DNA of 64,000 nucleotides from Allopusillimonas ginsengisoli (GTDB lineage: Bacteria > Pseudomonadota > Gammaproteobacteria > Burkholderiales > Burkholderiaceae_B). Of the stretch, positions 1 through 9,590 are shown piece after piece. Under the pieces are notes generated by a model, which ran no database searches, had not been told where the DNA came from, and was given only the letters and a program-made list of their open reading frames with translations. The number at the start of each line of letters is the position of its first letter. Within the stretch, counting starts at the first letter, position 1. The position numbers were made by a program, and so were the translations under genes. Location of the stretch: NCBI RefSeq assembly GCF_004153455.1, contig NZ_SDQE01000001.1:930001-994000 (forward strand), given 5' to 3'.

Positions 1-1379
1 GCACTTCCGACATAGCCCTGCGTGTCGAGCGTGCCCTGGCCAGTAGCGATATCGCGGTGATCCGCACCGATCCCTCGATGAGTTTCCCGCCGCAGCGGGA
101 TGTCACCCGGCAGGCGATTGCGCTGGTGTCGGTGACGGTGATGGGTGATGCACGCTTCATGGGGCAGGACTGGCTCAAATCACAGGCCATTCCCGTCATC
201 TGGGTGGCGTCGGAGGAGCGTGGGCACGATTCGCGCTTCTATCCGCCGGCCTATTCCTTTACGCTGCCGCTCTCCTTTAGTGCTGCGGCACTGCGGGCCA
301 TGATTCTGCGCGTTGCAGGCCATACCTCGGGCGTACAGGGCAAGGCCGATGCGCGTACGACGCCGCAGCCCATGATCGCCGTATCGGCCATCATGCGGCG
401 CGTGCTGGTCGATGCCGAGATGTACGCGGATTGCGACGCCAGCGTGCTGATCCATGGCGAAACCGGGGTCGGCAAGGAGCGCGTGGCGCAGTTGCTGCAT
501 GAGCGCTCGGCCTATGCGCGCGGGCCGTTTGTGGCGGTCAACTGCGGCGCTGTGCCCGAGGGGCTCTTCGAAGCACACTTCTTTGGGCATGCCAAAGGCG
601 CGTTTACGGGCGCTGTCGGCGCACACAAGGGGTATTTCGAGCAGGCTAATGGCGGCACGCTGTTTCTGGATGAGATTGGCGATCTGCCGCTTTATCAGCA
701 GGTCAAATTATTGCGCGTGCTGGAGCAGCACAGTATTACGCGATTGGGCACCACGGTAGAAATTCCGGTTAACTTCCGCCTGGTATCCGCAAGCCACCGT
801 GATTTGCCGCAATTAGTGGCCGATGGCCGTTTTCGGGCCGACCTTTATTATCGGCTTGCCGTGGTCGAGCTGGATATTCCCAATCTGGAGCAGCGCGGCG
901 CAGAAGAAAAACAGGCCATCTTCCAGGCGCTGGTCGCACCGCATCTACCCGAAAAACTCCTGCCGCCGCCCCAATGGCTGCTCGACCGCGTAGGCGCAAC
1001 GGCCTTCCCCGGCAACATCCGCCAACTGGCCAATCTGGTGGAACGCGTGGCGATATTGGTGCGTCAGCAGGGCATCTGGGACAACGGCCGGTTGGACAAG
1101 ATTTTCGAGCGCATGAGCGCCATTCCCAAGCGCGCACTATCCGCGGGAACGACGGGCCACGCGGCCCGATCAGACGACCAGGACACACCCGAAGGCAGCC
1201 AGGAGCAGGAACTGACCGATGCCGAACGCCAGGAACGCTCCCGCATCATCGACGCCCTTAACCTGAACGGATGGCGGCGCCAGGATACGGCGTCGGAGCT
1301 GGGCATCAGCCGCAAAGCGTTGTGGGAAAAAATGCGCAAACTTCAGATATCCACACAAAGTGAGAATATTGAAGGATAA
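1..1379 (+). CDS. Sigma-54-dependent transcriptional activator (5' end cut by window)
   Basis: An AAA+ enhancer-binding protein that would remodel sigma-54 RNA polymerase at distant promoters. The frame is open to the first base of the window, so the true start lies upstream; the GTG at 57 is only the first in-window candidate. Visible in order: an N-terminal segment resembling the second half of a receiver domain but without a clear phospho-Asp/Lys pattern, Walker A GETGVGKE, the sigma-54 contact loop GAFTGA, Walker [12 protein letters not shown], an arginine-finger region (FRADLYYRL), and a C-terminal Fis-type helix-turn-helix ([14 protein letters not shown]). The intact GAFTGA loop argues for a working activator. 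Its target is unknown; the next gene is a lipoprotein on the same strand. The signal sensed cannot be deduced from the visible part. Confidence 0.88.
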   Translation, partial: TSDIALRVERALASSDIAVIRTDPSMSFPPQRDVTRQAIALVSVTVMGDARFMGQDWLKSQAIPVIWVASEERGHDSRFYPPAYSFTLPLSFSAAALRAMILRVAGHTSGVQGKADARTTPQPMIAVSAIMRRVLVDAEMYADCDASVLIHGETGVGKERVAQLLHERSAYARGPFVAVNCGAVPEGLFEAHFFGHAKGAFTGAVGAHKGYFEQANGGTLFLDEIGDLPLYQQVKLLRVLEQHSITRLGTTVEIPVNFRLVSASHRDLPQLVADGRFRADLYYRLAVVELDIPNLEQRGAEEKQAIFQALVAPHLPEKLLPPPQWLLDRVGATAFPGNIRQLANLVERVAILVRQQGIWDNGRLDKIFERMSAIPKRALSAGTTGHAARSDDQDTPEGSQEQELTDAERQERSRIIDALNLNGWRRQDTASELGISRKALWEKMRKLQISTQSENIEG

Positions 1380-1446
1380 GCGTCGGCTAAAATGGCGCGG
1401 CCATATCACACAAAAGACAGAACAGACAAGGAATGTGGATAAACCA

Positions 1447-2157
1447 ATGAACCGTATAAGCGTAGAATTCAAGACCCTTTTTGTAGTCTTGGCCTGCATA
1501 GGCCTGGCAGGCTGCTCCACGCTCAAGTCAAATGCAGACAAACCCATTGTCTCGCAGGCAGAGCCCAATCAGTCCGAGATGGCGGCCGAAGTTTCACCCG
1601 TCAATGGAGAAACGGTCGCGGCCCAGCCTACGCCTTCGAGCACCATGACTGAACTGCAGCAGCTTATCCAAACCAAGGGTGTCAATGAGCTGCGCACCAG
1701 CTACAATGGCAATTATGGTGCCAGTCTGTTGTTCAAGCGCGATACGCTCACCTATTATGTTGCCCTGTTTCAGCGCCAGAACTTCTGGCGGGTCGTCAAA
1801 ACCCAGGATCACGTTCAGGCAGAGCGTCAGTACAAGCAGTTTGTCGACGAAACCAACAAACTGGCCGAGGTCGACCTGAAGCGCATCCGCCTCGAGGCAG
1901 ACTACGCTCACACGGCGCAGCAGCTCAATCAGCGCACCGACGAGCTCAGCACCTTGCGCAACGACCTCGAAGTACAGCGTCAACAGCAGGCGCTGGTTAC
2001 GGCCCAGCAAGCGCAGGCCAAGCGCGAAGCCGAGCAATTGGCCGAGCAGGAAAAACAGGCGCGCGACCAGTTGCGTGCGTTGCAGGATCAGATCAAGGCG
2101 CTTGAAGCCCAGCGCGAAGCCCTCGGCGCAAATTCTTCGCAGGGGAGCAAGCGCTAG
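1447..2157 (+). CDS. Predicted outer-membrane lipoprotein, DUF2968-like
   Basis: A 236-residue protein of unknown function. The N-terminus is a lipoprotein signal peptide with lipobox LAGC, so maturation would leave a lipidated Cys at about residue 22. The central part (about 70-140) is globular with the pattern GNYGASLLF and YVALFQRQNFWRV, which I associate with DUF2968 proteins of Burkholderiales. Roughly residues 140-230 are a long Gln/Glu/Arg-rich coiled coil. The start at 1447 was chosen because the signal peptide begins there; the frame is open further upstream without homology. It lies 67 bases after the sigma-54 activator and 27 bases before moaD. The role is not known; envelope attachment and self-association are inferred from the lipobox and coiled coil. 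Confidence 0.75.
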   Translation: MNRISVEFKTLFVVLACIGLAGCSTLKSNADKPIVSQAEPNQSEMAAEVSPVNGETVAAQPTPSSTMTELQQLIQTKGVNELRTSYNGNYGASLLFKRDTLTYYVALFQRQNFWRVVKTQDHVQAERQYKQFVDETNKLAEVDLKRIRLEADYAHTAQQLNQRTDELSTLRNDLEVQRQQQALVTAQQAQAKREAEQLAEQEKQARDQLRALQDQIKALEAQREALGANSSQGSKR

Positions 2158-2184
2158 CACCGAACGCTGTATAAGGAGGCCAGT

Positions 2185-2439
2185 ATGGCGACCACCCCCT
2201 CAATCAAAGTTCTGTATTTCGCTCAAGTAGCGGAGCTGGCCGGGCTGCGCGAAGAAACCCAGACCCTGGCCTCGCCCATCAGCGGCACCGAATGGCTGTC
2301 GGGGCTCGAGATCCGGCACCCTCAGTTGGCGCCCGCAGCGCGCCTCAAACTGGCGATCAATCAGCAACATGCGCCACACCATACGCTTATTCAGCCGGGT
2401 GACGAAGTTGCTGTCTTCGAACCTGTCACCGGAGGCTGA
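2185..2439 (+). CDS. moaD: Molybdopterin synthase small (sulfur carrier) subunit MoaD
   Basis: An 84-residue beta-grasp protein ending in Gly-Gly (FEPVTGG). That terminus is adenylated and thiocarboxylated, then donates sulfur to cyclic pyranopterin monophosphate within the MoaD-MoaE complex during molybdenum-cofactor synthesis in the cytoplasm. Length and the GDEVAVFEPVTGG ending are typical of the family. A strong ribosome-binding site (AAGGAGG) precedes the ATG. moaE starts one base after the stop, which fits stoichiometric co-translation. moaA, moaC and the activating enzyme MoeB are not in the window. Confidence 0.95.
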   Translation: MATTPSIKVLYFAQVAELAGLREETQTLASPISGTEWLSGLEIRHPQLAPAARLKLAINQQHAPHHTLIQPGDEVAVFEPVTGG

Positions 2440-2440
2440 C

Positions 2441-2911
2441 ATGGTGCTGGTGCAGGAGGCCGACTTCGACAGCGCCGCGCTCATCGCGGCCATGCGCCAG
2501 CGCACGGCCGGCAAAGCCGGCGCGCTGGTCAGCTTTACCGGCTATGTCCGCGATTACGCAGAAAACGCGCAAACGCGCACCTTGTTCCTTGAACATTACC
2601 CAGGCATGTGCGAACGCGAAATCGAAGCCCTGTGCGCAACGGCCAAAGAGCGCTGGGATGTTCAAGACTGCCTCGTGGTGCACCGCGTCGGCGAACTGCA
2701 CAACGCAGATCAGATTGTGTTCGTGGCGGTGGCCAGCGCGCATCGCGGTGATTCTTTTCGCGCCTGCGAGTTCCTGATCGACGCCCTCAAGACGCGCGCA
2801 CCGTTCTGGAAGCGCGAAACACTGGCCAGCGGCGACCGCTTCTGGGTGCAGCAGCGCGACGAAGATGCCGAAAAAACCGACCAATGGGCCGCGCCGCGCG
2901 ATCAAGCCTGA
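2441..2911 (+). CDS. moaE: Molybdopterin synthase catalytic subunit MoaE
   Basis: A 156-residue large subunit of molybdopterin synthase, which converts cyclic pyranopterin monophosphate to molybdopterin using sulfur from MoaD. Recognisable parts are GALVSFTGYVRD near the N-terminus, the HRVGEL segment, and the basic active-site stretch LKTRAPFWKRE, which carries the conserved lysines. The ATG at 2441 is preceded by GGAGG inside the end of moaD and gives the usual family length; a longer in-frame start would overlap moaD by about 70 bases and adds unrelated sequence. It sits between moaD and moaB in an evident cofactor operon. Confidence 0.95.
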   Translation: MVLVQEADFDSAALIAAMRQRTAGKAGALVSFTGYVRDYAENAQTRTLFLEHYPGMCEREIEALCATAKERWDVQDCLVVHRVGELHNADQIVFVAVASAHRGDSFRACEFLIDALKTRAPFWKRETLASGDRFWVQQRDEDAEKTDQWAAPRDQA

Positions 2912-3006
2912 TTGATCCCTTACACAAGCAGCGCCTCCCAGCTTAAACTGCTGAAGCTTGCGGGATACATCGCGGCCCGCGCACGGACGACAAGCAGACA
3001 CATATC

Positions 3007-3525
3007 ATGAACAAAACAAGCACCACCCCAACCCCCATCTCGCTCAAATGCGCAGTCATCACGATTTCCGATACACGGCGCCCCGATAACGATACCTCTG
3101 GCGATTACCTGGCCGACAGCCTGCAGGCGGCGGGCCATCGCTGTGTGCAGCGCACGATTTGCGCGGGCGATATGTATCAGATCCGCAAGGTATTCAGCGA
3201 CTGGATTGTGGATCCGGACGTGCAGGTGATACTCGCCAATGGCGGTACCGGGTTTTCCCATCAAAAATCCACGGTGGCAGCCGTCACCCCGTTGATGGAT
3301 CAGACCATTACAGGCTTTGGTGAACTGTTCAGATACCTTTCTTATCAGGATATCGGCAGTTCCATGCTGCAATCTGACGCCTTTGCCGGCGTCGCCAACA
3401 ACACGCTGGTGCTCTGCATGCCGGGTTCCACGAATGCCTGCAAGACAGCCTGGGAAGGCATTATTCGCGACCAGCTCGACAGCACACACCGCCCCTGCAA
3501 CTTTGGAGCTGGCTTCCATGCTTGA
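3007..3525 (+). CDS. moaB: Molybdenum cofactor biosynthesis protein MoaB (Mog/MoaB fold)
   Basis: A 172-residue MoaB/Mog-fold protein. Family members bind molybdopterin, and Mog-type members adenylate it before metal insertion. The sequence shows the typical start region (AVITISDTRRP), the molybdopterin-binding turn NGGTGFS, the FGELFRYLS segment and the ending MPGSTNACKTAWEGII, very close to Escherichia coli MoaB. Its last 8 bases overlap the start of moeA, implying translational coupling. Whether this copy is catalytic or structural cannot be decided from sequence alone. It lies 95 bases after moaE. Confidence 0.93.
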   Translation: MNKTSTTPTPISLKCAVITISDTRRPDNDTSGDYLADSLQAAGHRCVQRTICAGDMYQIRKVFSDWIVDPDVQVILANGGTGFSHQKSTVAAVTPLMDQTITGFGELFRYLSYQDIGSSMLQSDAFAGVANNTLVLCMPGSTNACKTAWEGIIRDQLDSTHRPCNFGAGFHA

Positions 3526-4723
3526 ATTTGACGACGCCCAATCCCGGCTTGCTGCCGCCGGTACGCCCCCCAACATTACTGAAACCTGTCCGCTGCACCA
3601 AGCGCACGGTCGCGTGCTCGCGCAAACCCTGTATGCCACACTGGATCTTCCGCCGGCAGACAATAGCGCCATGGATGGCTACGCCATTCGCCACGCCGAC
3701 TACACAGCAGGCCAGGCGCTACCCGTGCAGCAGCGCTGCTACGCCGGTGTCGCCCCCGAGGCACTGCAAACCGGCAAAACCATTCGCCTGTTCACAGGCA
3801 GCCTGATCCCCCCGGGTGCCGACACGGTGGTCATGCAGGAAGACGGTACGGAAACGGACAACGCGCTTCTCATTAACCAATTGCCAGCCAAAGGGTCGCA
3901 CATTCGCTATCAGGGCGAAGACGTCACCAAAGGCGACCAGCTATTTCCCATGGGTACCTTGCTGGGAGCCGCCGAACTGGCCCTTCTGGCCTCGCAGGGC
4001 TATGCCGAACTGACGGTTTACCCACGCCTGAAAGTGGGCCTGCTCACGACAGGCGACGAACTCGTCACGCCAGGCCAGCCACGCCAGGACGAGCACATTT
4101 TCAATTCCAATGCCCCCATGCTGGCCGCGTTGGCCTCCAACATGAGCGCTGAAGTCGTGCATGTGCTTCATGCGGCGGACACTGCCGAAGCGCTGGATAG
4201 CGCTTTCAAAACGCTGTTGCAGGACTGTGACCTGGTGCTGACCGTGGGAGGTGTCTCGGTGGGCGAGAAGGATCTGGTCAAGCCCGCGATCGAGCAGCTT
4301 GGCGGTACGATGGATTTATGGCGTGTGCGGATGAAGCCAGGCAAGCCGGTCGCATTGGCGCGTATCCAGGGCAAGCCTGTGGTGTGCCTGCCCGGCAACC
4401 CCGTCTCAGCCTATGCCGTGTTCACCATGCTGGTCACGCCTTTGATACGCAATATGCAAGGCCGGGCCGTGGTCCTGCCGCCGGTGCAGTATGGCAGGTT
4501 GCAGACCGTCACGCCTTTCAATGAAACACGCGAGGAGTTCCTGCGCGTTCAGACGCAATTCAATGACGAAGGCCTGCCGCACTTGACCCCCTACGGGCAA
4601 CAAGGCTCGGGCATCATTAGTTCATTGCCTTGGGCTACCGGGCTTGCGCGGATTCCGGCGAACACAACTGTCCAAGGCGGTGCCGTGGTGCGTTACTACG
4701 ACCTCAAGCACTGGCTAAGCTAA
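3518..4723 (+). CDS. moeA: Molybdopterin molybdenumtransferase MoeA
   Basis: A 401-residue MoeA, which inserts molybdate into adenylated molybdopterin to give active cofactor. Visible motifs in order: PADNSAMDGYAIR near residue 45, FTGSLIPPGADTVVMQED, LLTTGDELVTPG, the MoCF-domain signature GGVSVGEKD, and KPVVCLPGNPVSAYAVF. A C-terminal MoeA domain IV follows. The ATG at 3518 starts inside the moaB stop region and matches the family N-terminus. This is the last gene of the cofactor block; it converges with rsmA across a 66-base gap in which I see no clear terminator. Confidence 0.95.
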   Translation: MLEFDDAQSRLAAAGTPPNITETCPLHQAHGRVLAQTLYATLDLPPADNSAMDGYAIRHADYTAGQALPVQQRCYAGVAPEALQTGKTIRLFTGSLIPPGADTVVMQEDGTETDNALLINQLPAKGSHIRYQGEDVTKGDQLFPMGTLLGAAELALLASQGYAELTVYPRLKVGLLTTGDELVTPGQPRQDEHIFNSNAPMLAALASNMSAEVVHVLHAADTAEALDSAFKTLLQDCDLVLTVGGVSVGEKDLVKPAIEQLGGTMDLWRVRMKPGKPVALARIQGKPVVCLPGNPVSAYAVFTMLVTPLIRNMQGRAVVLPPVQYGRLQTVTPFNETREEFLRVQTQFNDEGLPHLTPYGQQGSGIISSLPWATGLARIPANTTVQGGAVVRYYDLKHWLS

Positions 4724-4789
4724 TCAGCAAGCCGGCATCGTCCACATTAAGTACGGCGCCCGCCGATAGCCGCGGGCCGCCACCTTGCG

Positions 4790-5575
4790 CTAAGGCTGCA
4801 GCAAACCCGCGTCGACCAGCCCGTCGGCAAGGGCAACAAACTGCGCGACAGATAGTTCCTCGGCGCGCGCGGTAGGCGGTATGCCCAGCCCTTCCCAATC
4901 GATATGCGGCGCCCAGTCGGCCAGTCCGCGTCGCAGCATCTTGCGACGCTGTGCAAACGACCTGGCCACTACCAGTTCAAAGACCTTGTCACTGCGTGGC
5001 CGCAGCCGTGATGCGGGCAGAGGGATCATGCGTACCACCGCAGACACCACCCGGGGCGGCGGATCGAATGCTTCGGGCGGAACATCGAACAGTTTTTCCA
5101 TGTCGTAACGCGCCTGGAGCATGACCGACAAACGCCCGTAGTCGCCCGTGCGGGGCTGCGCCACCATGCGATCGATCACTTCACGTTGCAGCATGAAATG
5201 CTGATCCAGCACCTGATCTGCACAGGCCACCAGATGAAATAGCAACGGGCTGGAAATGTTGTATGGCAAATTGCCGACGATGCGCAGCTTCGCACCAAGC
5301 TCGGCAAAATCCACCTTGAGCGCGTCGCCCTCCACCACCGTGAGCTGATCCGCCGGATAGGCGCGCCGCAGGCGCGCGGCCAGATCCCGGTCGATCTCGA
5401 CCACGGTCAGGTGGTCGAGTGCATTCAGCAATGGTTCGGTCAGGGCGGACAAGCCTGGGCCGATCTCCACAACAGTATCGCCTCGGGCAGGCGCAATGGC
5501 ACGCACGATGGATTCGACAACGCCCTCGTCAACAAGAAAATGCTGGCCAAAGCGCTTGCGGGCCTGATGCGGCAT
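4790..5575 (-). CDS. rsmA: 16S rRNA (adenine1518/1519-N6)-dimethyltransferase RsmA (KsgA)
   Basis: A 261-residue methyltransferase that dimethylates two adjacent adenines in the last hairpin of 16S rRNA during 30S maturation. The N-terminus [10 protein letters not shown], the SAM-binding motif [14 protein letters not shown], and the catalytic [14 protein letters not shown] are all present; the C-terminal helical domain is of normal length. The start at 5575 fits the family and lies 4 bases after the surA stop. A longer frame upstream overlaps surA and is not conserved. The order lptD-surA-rsmA resembles the lptD-surA-pdxA-rsmA operon of enterobacteria without pdxA. Confidence 0.95.
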   Translation of the reverse strand: MPHQARKRFGQHFLVDEGVVESIVRAIAPARGDTVVEIGPGLSALTEPLLNALDHLTVVEIDRDLAARLRRAYPADQLTVVEGDALKVDFAELGAKLRIVGNLPYNISSPLLFHLVACADQVLDQHFMLQREVIDRMVAQPRTGDYGRLSVMLQARYDMEKLFDVPPEAFDPPPRVVSAVVRMIPLPASRLRPRSDKVFELVVARSFAQRRKMLRRGLADWAPHIDWEGLGIPPTARAEELSVAQFVALADGLVDAGLLQP

Positions 5576-5579
5576 GGCC

Positions 5580-7106
5580 TCAGCGCCTTCCGCTGTTCGA
5601 CGACGGGTCGAGGCGGTTGTCGATATAGGCCTGTCCGCGAAGCTGGCTGAGCCAATCGTCGAATGCAGGCTCCAGACGGCGCTCGAACAGCGCCTGCCGC
5701 GCTTGCATGCGCTTGTACTCATCGCCCATATCTTTATTGCGACGCTCCAGCACCTGGATCAGGTGCCACCCGAATTGCGAGCGTATCGGCTCGCTGATCT
5801 GATTGGGCTGCAGCGAATTCATGACCTGCTCGAACGCAGGCACGGTTTCTCCTGGAGACAGCCAGCCCAGATCTCCGCCCTGCGGCGCGCTGGCGTCTTC
5901 GGAGTAGCGCTTGGCCAAATCAGCAAAATCCTCGCCATTGAGAATGCGCTGGCGCAGTTGCTCCAGACGTGTGCGCGCCTGTTCGTCCGACATCACCTGG
6001 GACACCTTGATCAGGATATGTCGCGCATGTGTTTGGGTCACCATCATGGGACCATCATGCTGCGCCGGCGCCTGCTGGCCTGCCAGTGTCGGCGGCCCTG
6101 CAGGCCTGGCCTGCGCGGGCGCGGGGGCAGCGGAAGGCTCGCCGCGCGTGAGCACCTTGAGAATATGAAAGCCGTTGCCACTTTGAACGATGTCGCTGAT
6201 CTGTCCGGCAGCCAGATTGCGCGTGGCGTTGATAAAGAGATCAGGCCAGCCTTGCGTTGGCCGCACGCCAAGTACGCCGCCTTCAAGCGCTTGCGGACCA
6301 TCCGACGAGGCCGCGGCCACGCCTGCAAAATCCGCACCGCCACGCACCTTGGCGAGCAGCGCTTCCGCCTTCTGCCTGAGTTGCTGGACTTGCGCGGACG
6401 AAGCGCCTTCGGGCACAGCGACCAGAATCTGCGCGATACCGAGCACGTCGGGGCCTGCCGACGCAGCAGGCGCCTGGGTCTGCGCAGGCGTCGAGCCTAG
6501 CAGCGGGCCACGGCTGCCCTGGTTTTTTTGATTGCGCAAATAGGCGTCGATCTCCGCATCGGAAATCTGAATGCTGCTGTCGACAGCGCGCTGGCGCAGC
6601 ATATCCATGCGAACTTCTTGACGCAGGTTATCCAGATAAGCGTCCCACGTAACGCCGGATTTCTCGATCTCGGCGCGCAACTGCGCTTCGGTGAGTTTGT
6701 TGCGCTGCGCGATAGTCTGCACCGCGCGCTGGGCCTGGACATCCGTAACGCGTATACCGAGGCGATCCGCTTCCTGGCGTTCGAGCTCCTGGGTGATCAT
6801 CCGCTGCAGCACCTGCTTTTGCAGTACGTCATCCGGGGGGATGGGGACGTTCTGCTGCTGCATCTGCTGGCGGGCCACCTGGGCCTGCGTGTCGAGCTGC
6901 CGCAATGTGATGACTTGCTTGTTCACGACCGCGGCAATGCCGTCGACGAATTGCCCCGATGACGAGGGTTCCGTCGGCGGGGCCACAGGCCTGGCGGTGC
7001 CGGCCGCGTTGGTGGGCTGTGCCGCCACCATGGTGGCCGGCAGGATCGCGCCCACCAGGCTAACCAGTATGGACGCTAGCCAGCGATTGACATGCAGACT
7101 ACGCAT
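5580..7106 (-). CDS. surA: Periplasmic chaperone and peptidyl-prolyl isomerase SurA
   Basis: A 508-residue periplasmic chaperone for outer-membrane proteins. A signal peptide occupies roughly the first 29 residues. The SurA N-terminal domain follows ([18 protein letters not shown]), then two parvulin domains; the second is easily seen ([41 protein letters not shown]). The protein is clearly longer than the 428-residue E. coli enzyme. The extra length is a Pro/Ala/Gln-rich linker after an Ala/Gln-rich patch, mainly around and between the parvulin domains. Its ATG overlaps the TAA of lptD by one base, a sign of coupled translation and a functional link, since LptD is a SurA client. Confidence 0.93.
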   Translation of the reverse strand: MRSLHVNRWLASILVSLVGAILPATMVAAQPTNAAGTARPVAPPTEPSSSGQFVDGIAAVVNKQVITLRQLDTQAQVARQQMQQQNVPIPPDDVLQKQVLQRMITQELERQEADRLGIRVTDVQAQRAVQTIAQRNKLTEAQLRAEIEKSGVTWDAYLDNLRQEVRMDMLRQRAVDSSIQISDAEIDAYLRNQKNQGSRGPLLGSTPAQTQAPAASAGPDVLGIAQILVAVPEGASSAQVQQLRQKAEALLAKVRGGADFAGVAAASSDGPQALEGGVLGVRPTQGWPDLFINATRNLAAGQISDIVQSGNGFHILKVLTRGEPSAAPAPAQARPAGPPTLAGQQAPAQHDGPMMVTQTHARHILIKVSQVMSDEQARTRLEQLRQRILNGEDFADLAKRYSEDASAPQGGDLGWLSPGETVPAFEQVMNSLQPNQISEPIRSQFGWHLIQVLERRNKDMGDEYKRMQARQALFERRLEPAFDDWLSQLRGQAYIDNRLDPSSNSGRR

Positions 7107-9487
7107 TATTCATACCTCTCGAAGGTGGTTTTTTCTGATGTTGGGGGAGTGACGGATTCATAACCGATGATCCGGTCGCGCAGCAGGCTCATGGGATCTG
7201 ACCCAAGCGAGCCGAGGCCGGCAAGCTCAAGCTGGAAGAACAGCGCCGTGTTGACGTCTTCTTTCGACACGGCATAACGCTGCATCACCATACGGGCTGT
7301 CCAGCAGCATTCGCCTTTGTACTCCAGGCCCAGGATGGATTGCGTGCCACGCTTTTCCTGTAAAGAATAATCAAAACGCCCCATGGCATAAAGCTTGCGG
7401 GTGAGCGGCCACTGGCCTCCCAAACTAACCTGCTCGCGCGTGCGGTCGTTTTCCGGATCGATAACCAGCATGGGATCTGCGATCAGGCGCGGGTCGCGCT
7501 CGTAGCGATAGGCCAGCGACACGGACGTGAGCCGTTGCGGGTTCCAGCGCAGCCCTGCGGACATGCGGTTGCGGTCCTTGGAGTCCGGATTCCATTGTGC
7601 ATCGAAGCGGACATTCAGTGTATCGGTAAGCGCCGCCGAGGCGCCGAACAAATAATCAGACTTGTGATTGGTGCGCAGTTTTTCAGCACCCAGCGCTACT
7701 TTCTGGTCTTCAAAATACAGGCGCTGCGCCGCGGACAGCGACAGGCGCTCAAAGCCGCTTTCTTCGTCGAGCCAGCGCGAGGTCAGGCCGATCGTGACCT
7801 GGTTGGCGTTGGCGATGCGATCCCAGCCCCCCGAGAATATGTTCTCGCTGAATGCCTGGGCAAAATTGAACGACGCAATACTCGTGTCGTACACGGGAAT
7901 CTCGGATTGGTCGCGATAAGGCACATTCAGGTAATAAACACGCGGCTCAAGGGTCTGGATGGCGTTATTGCCAAACAACGTGGTCTTGCGCTCGAAAGTC
8001 ATGCCCGCATCCAGCGACATGATAGGCAGCACGCGCGATTGCGTATGCGGAAAACCCGCGTAGCGGGGAAGATCGCCGGGATACCAGTCAGTGTTGTACT
8101 GGCTCATGTGCAAGCCGACCTTGGGCGTTACATACCAGCCAGCGCGCACGATAGGATAGGCGAACGTTGTGTAGGACGAAAACCGCGTGCCGTCCGGCCC
8201 GCGATGAGTGTCGCGCCACTTGTCGAAAATCGGCCCCGAATACCGACCGGTATAAAACGGCATGCTGAACTTGGTTACATAGTTCTCGGACACCAGGTCG
8301 AAACCGCCCCAGTTGTAGCGGGCGCCACGAACATAGAGCTCGGGCAGTTTGTCGTACTGGGGTGTCGCGTAATAACCCGCTGTGGAATCCTGCAGCGTCT
8401 GGTATTTGTACGCGGAAAGCGAAGCGCTGAAATACTTCAGCCCGCTCCAGCTAACCCTTGCCGAGCTGGGCAGATAATTGAATGTTGATTCGGCGAGGCC
8501 AAAAGACGAAAAATCCCGGAAATAGTCATCATCGGATACACGGCGCACGTCGAACGCCGCCCGGAAGCCACCGCCCAGGTTCTGTTTGTGCTGAGCCATG
8601 AAAAGCCAGCGTTTCTCGCCAGTTTTGCTGTCGCTGGGCAAGTAGGTGCCATCCAGTTGCCCACTGTAGCCCCTGCCCAGATAGCGGAACTGGCCGCCCA
8701 TCATCAGCCCGCGCTTGCTCAGATAGCGTGGCGTCAAAGTGGCATCGTAATTGGGCGCAAGGTTGAAGTAATAAGGCAGCGAAAACTCGAACCCGCTATT
8801 GGATGTGGTGCCATAGGTGGGCACCAGCAACCCCGATTTGCGCTCTTTCTTGACCGGGAATGTCAGATAAGGCGAATACAGAATGGGTACGTTCTTGAAA
8901 TACAGCACGCCGTGCCGCGCGATGCCTTCGTTTTCGTCGAAATCCAGATCCACTTGCGGCGACGATATGTACCAGGCAGGATCCGGGCACGGACAACCCG
9001 CATAGGTGACATCGGTAAGCCGCATACGGCTTTTGCTGAAAATGTCGGCATGGCTTGCCACGCCGCTCCCCCCCGTGCCCCCGAGCCAGAAGTTCGGATC
9101 GTTGATTTCGCCGGAGTCTTTGTCGACGTTGAAGTCCAGCGAGGATCCTCGAACTATGCTGCCTTCGCGCATGATGAGGCCATTGCCCCGAACACGCGTT
9201 TGCCCGGTAGCGCGGTCGTAATCGATGTAATCGCCCTTGACCACCGCATCGTTGCGGCGCACCTCGGCGGAACCGGTAAGAATAATGCGGCCGTCTTCGT
9301 CGGTTTCCATTTTGTCGGCCACGGTAAAGGCAGACATGTCGTTATCGTTGAGCCTGTCGTGCAGTTGAAGCTTGGGGGCAATGGTGAGCCCGGCAGGCCG
9401 CGATAGCTCCGACGAGGCAGGCTGCTGTGCCTGCGCCGCCGGCAACCCGCCGATAGCGATTAATACTGCCCACCAGACCGAACGCAC
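7106..9487 (-). CDS. lptD: LPS-assembly outer-membrane protein LptD
   Basis: The beta-barrel that, with LptE, inserts lipopolysaccharide into the outer leaflet of the outer membrane. From a GTG start at 9487 it is 793 residues with a signal peptide ending AAQAQ near residue 20, an LptA-like N-terminal domain (GRIILTGSAEVRR), and a large barrel. An adjacent Cys pair near the C-terminus (GECCW) and two Cys in GCPCPD could form the disulfides this family needs. No ATG fits the start. A TTG further upstream (9550) would lie almost on the predicted transcription start, and the GTG has a GGAG about 11 bases before it. It heads the operon with surA and rsmA. Confidence 0.93.
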   Translation of the reverse strand: MRSVWWAVLIAIGGLPAAQAQQPASSELSRPAGLTIAPKLQLHDRLNDNDMSAFTVADKMETDEDGRIILTGSAEVRRNDAVVKGDYIDYDRATGQTRVRGNGLIMREGSIVRGSSLDFNVDKDSGEINDPNFWLGGTGGSGVASHADIFSKSRMRLTDVTYAGCPCPDPAWYISSPQVDLDFDENEGIARHGVLYFKNVPILYSPYLTFPVKKERKSGLLVPTYGTTSNSGFEFSLPYYFNLAPNYDATLTPRYLSKRGLMMGGQFRYLGRGYSGQLDGTYLPSDSKTGEKRWLFMAQHKQNLGGGFRAAFDVRRVSDDDYFRDFSSFGLAESTFNYLPSSARVSWSGLKYFSASLSAYKYQTLQDSTAGYYATPQYDKLPELYVRGARYNWGGFDLVSENYVTKFSMPFYTGRYSGPIFDKWRDTHRGPDGTRFSSYTTFAYPIVRAGWYVTPKVGLHMSQYNTDWYPGDLPRYAGFPHTQSRVLPIMSLDAGMTFERKTTLFGNNAIQTLEPRVYYLNVPYRDQSEIPVYDTSIASFNFAQAFSENIFSGGWDRIANANQVTIGLTSRWLDEESGFERLSLSAAQRLYFEDQKVALGAEKLRTNHKSDYLFGASAALTDTLNVRFDAQWNPDSKDRNRMSAGLRWNPQRLTSVSLAYRYERDPRLIADPMLVIDPENDRTREQVSLGGQWPLTRKLYAMGRFDYSLQEKRGTQSILGLEYKGECCWTARMVMQRYAVSKEDVNTALFFQLELAGLGSLGSDPMSLLRDRIIGYESVTPPTSEKTTFERYE

Positions 9488-9556
9488 GAGGAAAAGGTCT
9501 CCAGAAAACAAACCATATTTTGGCACAGCCCCCCACACGGGGATTGGCAACCCGGT

Positions 9557-9562
9557 ATTATA
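9557..9562 (-). promoter_or_regulatory. Putative -10 element of the lptD operon
   Basis: TATAAT reads perfectly on the minus strand about 70 bases before the lptD GTG. No convincing -35 box is seen at 16-18 bases, so assignment rests on the -10 match and position. If right, transcription starts near 9550. Confidence 0.35.
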
Positions 9563-9590
9563 GAGAAGGCTCGGTAAGCGTGATTAAAGC

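Noticed and set aside
5574-8488. Plus-strand frames opposite surA and lptD
   Set aside because: No recognisable domain; surA and lptD are intact on the minus strand.
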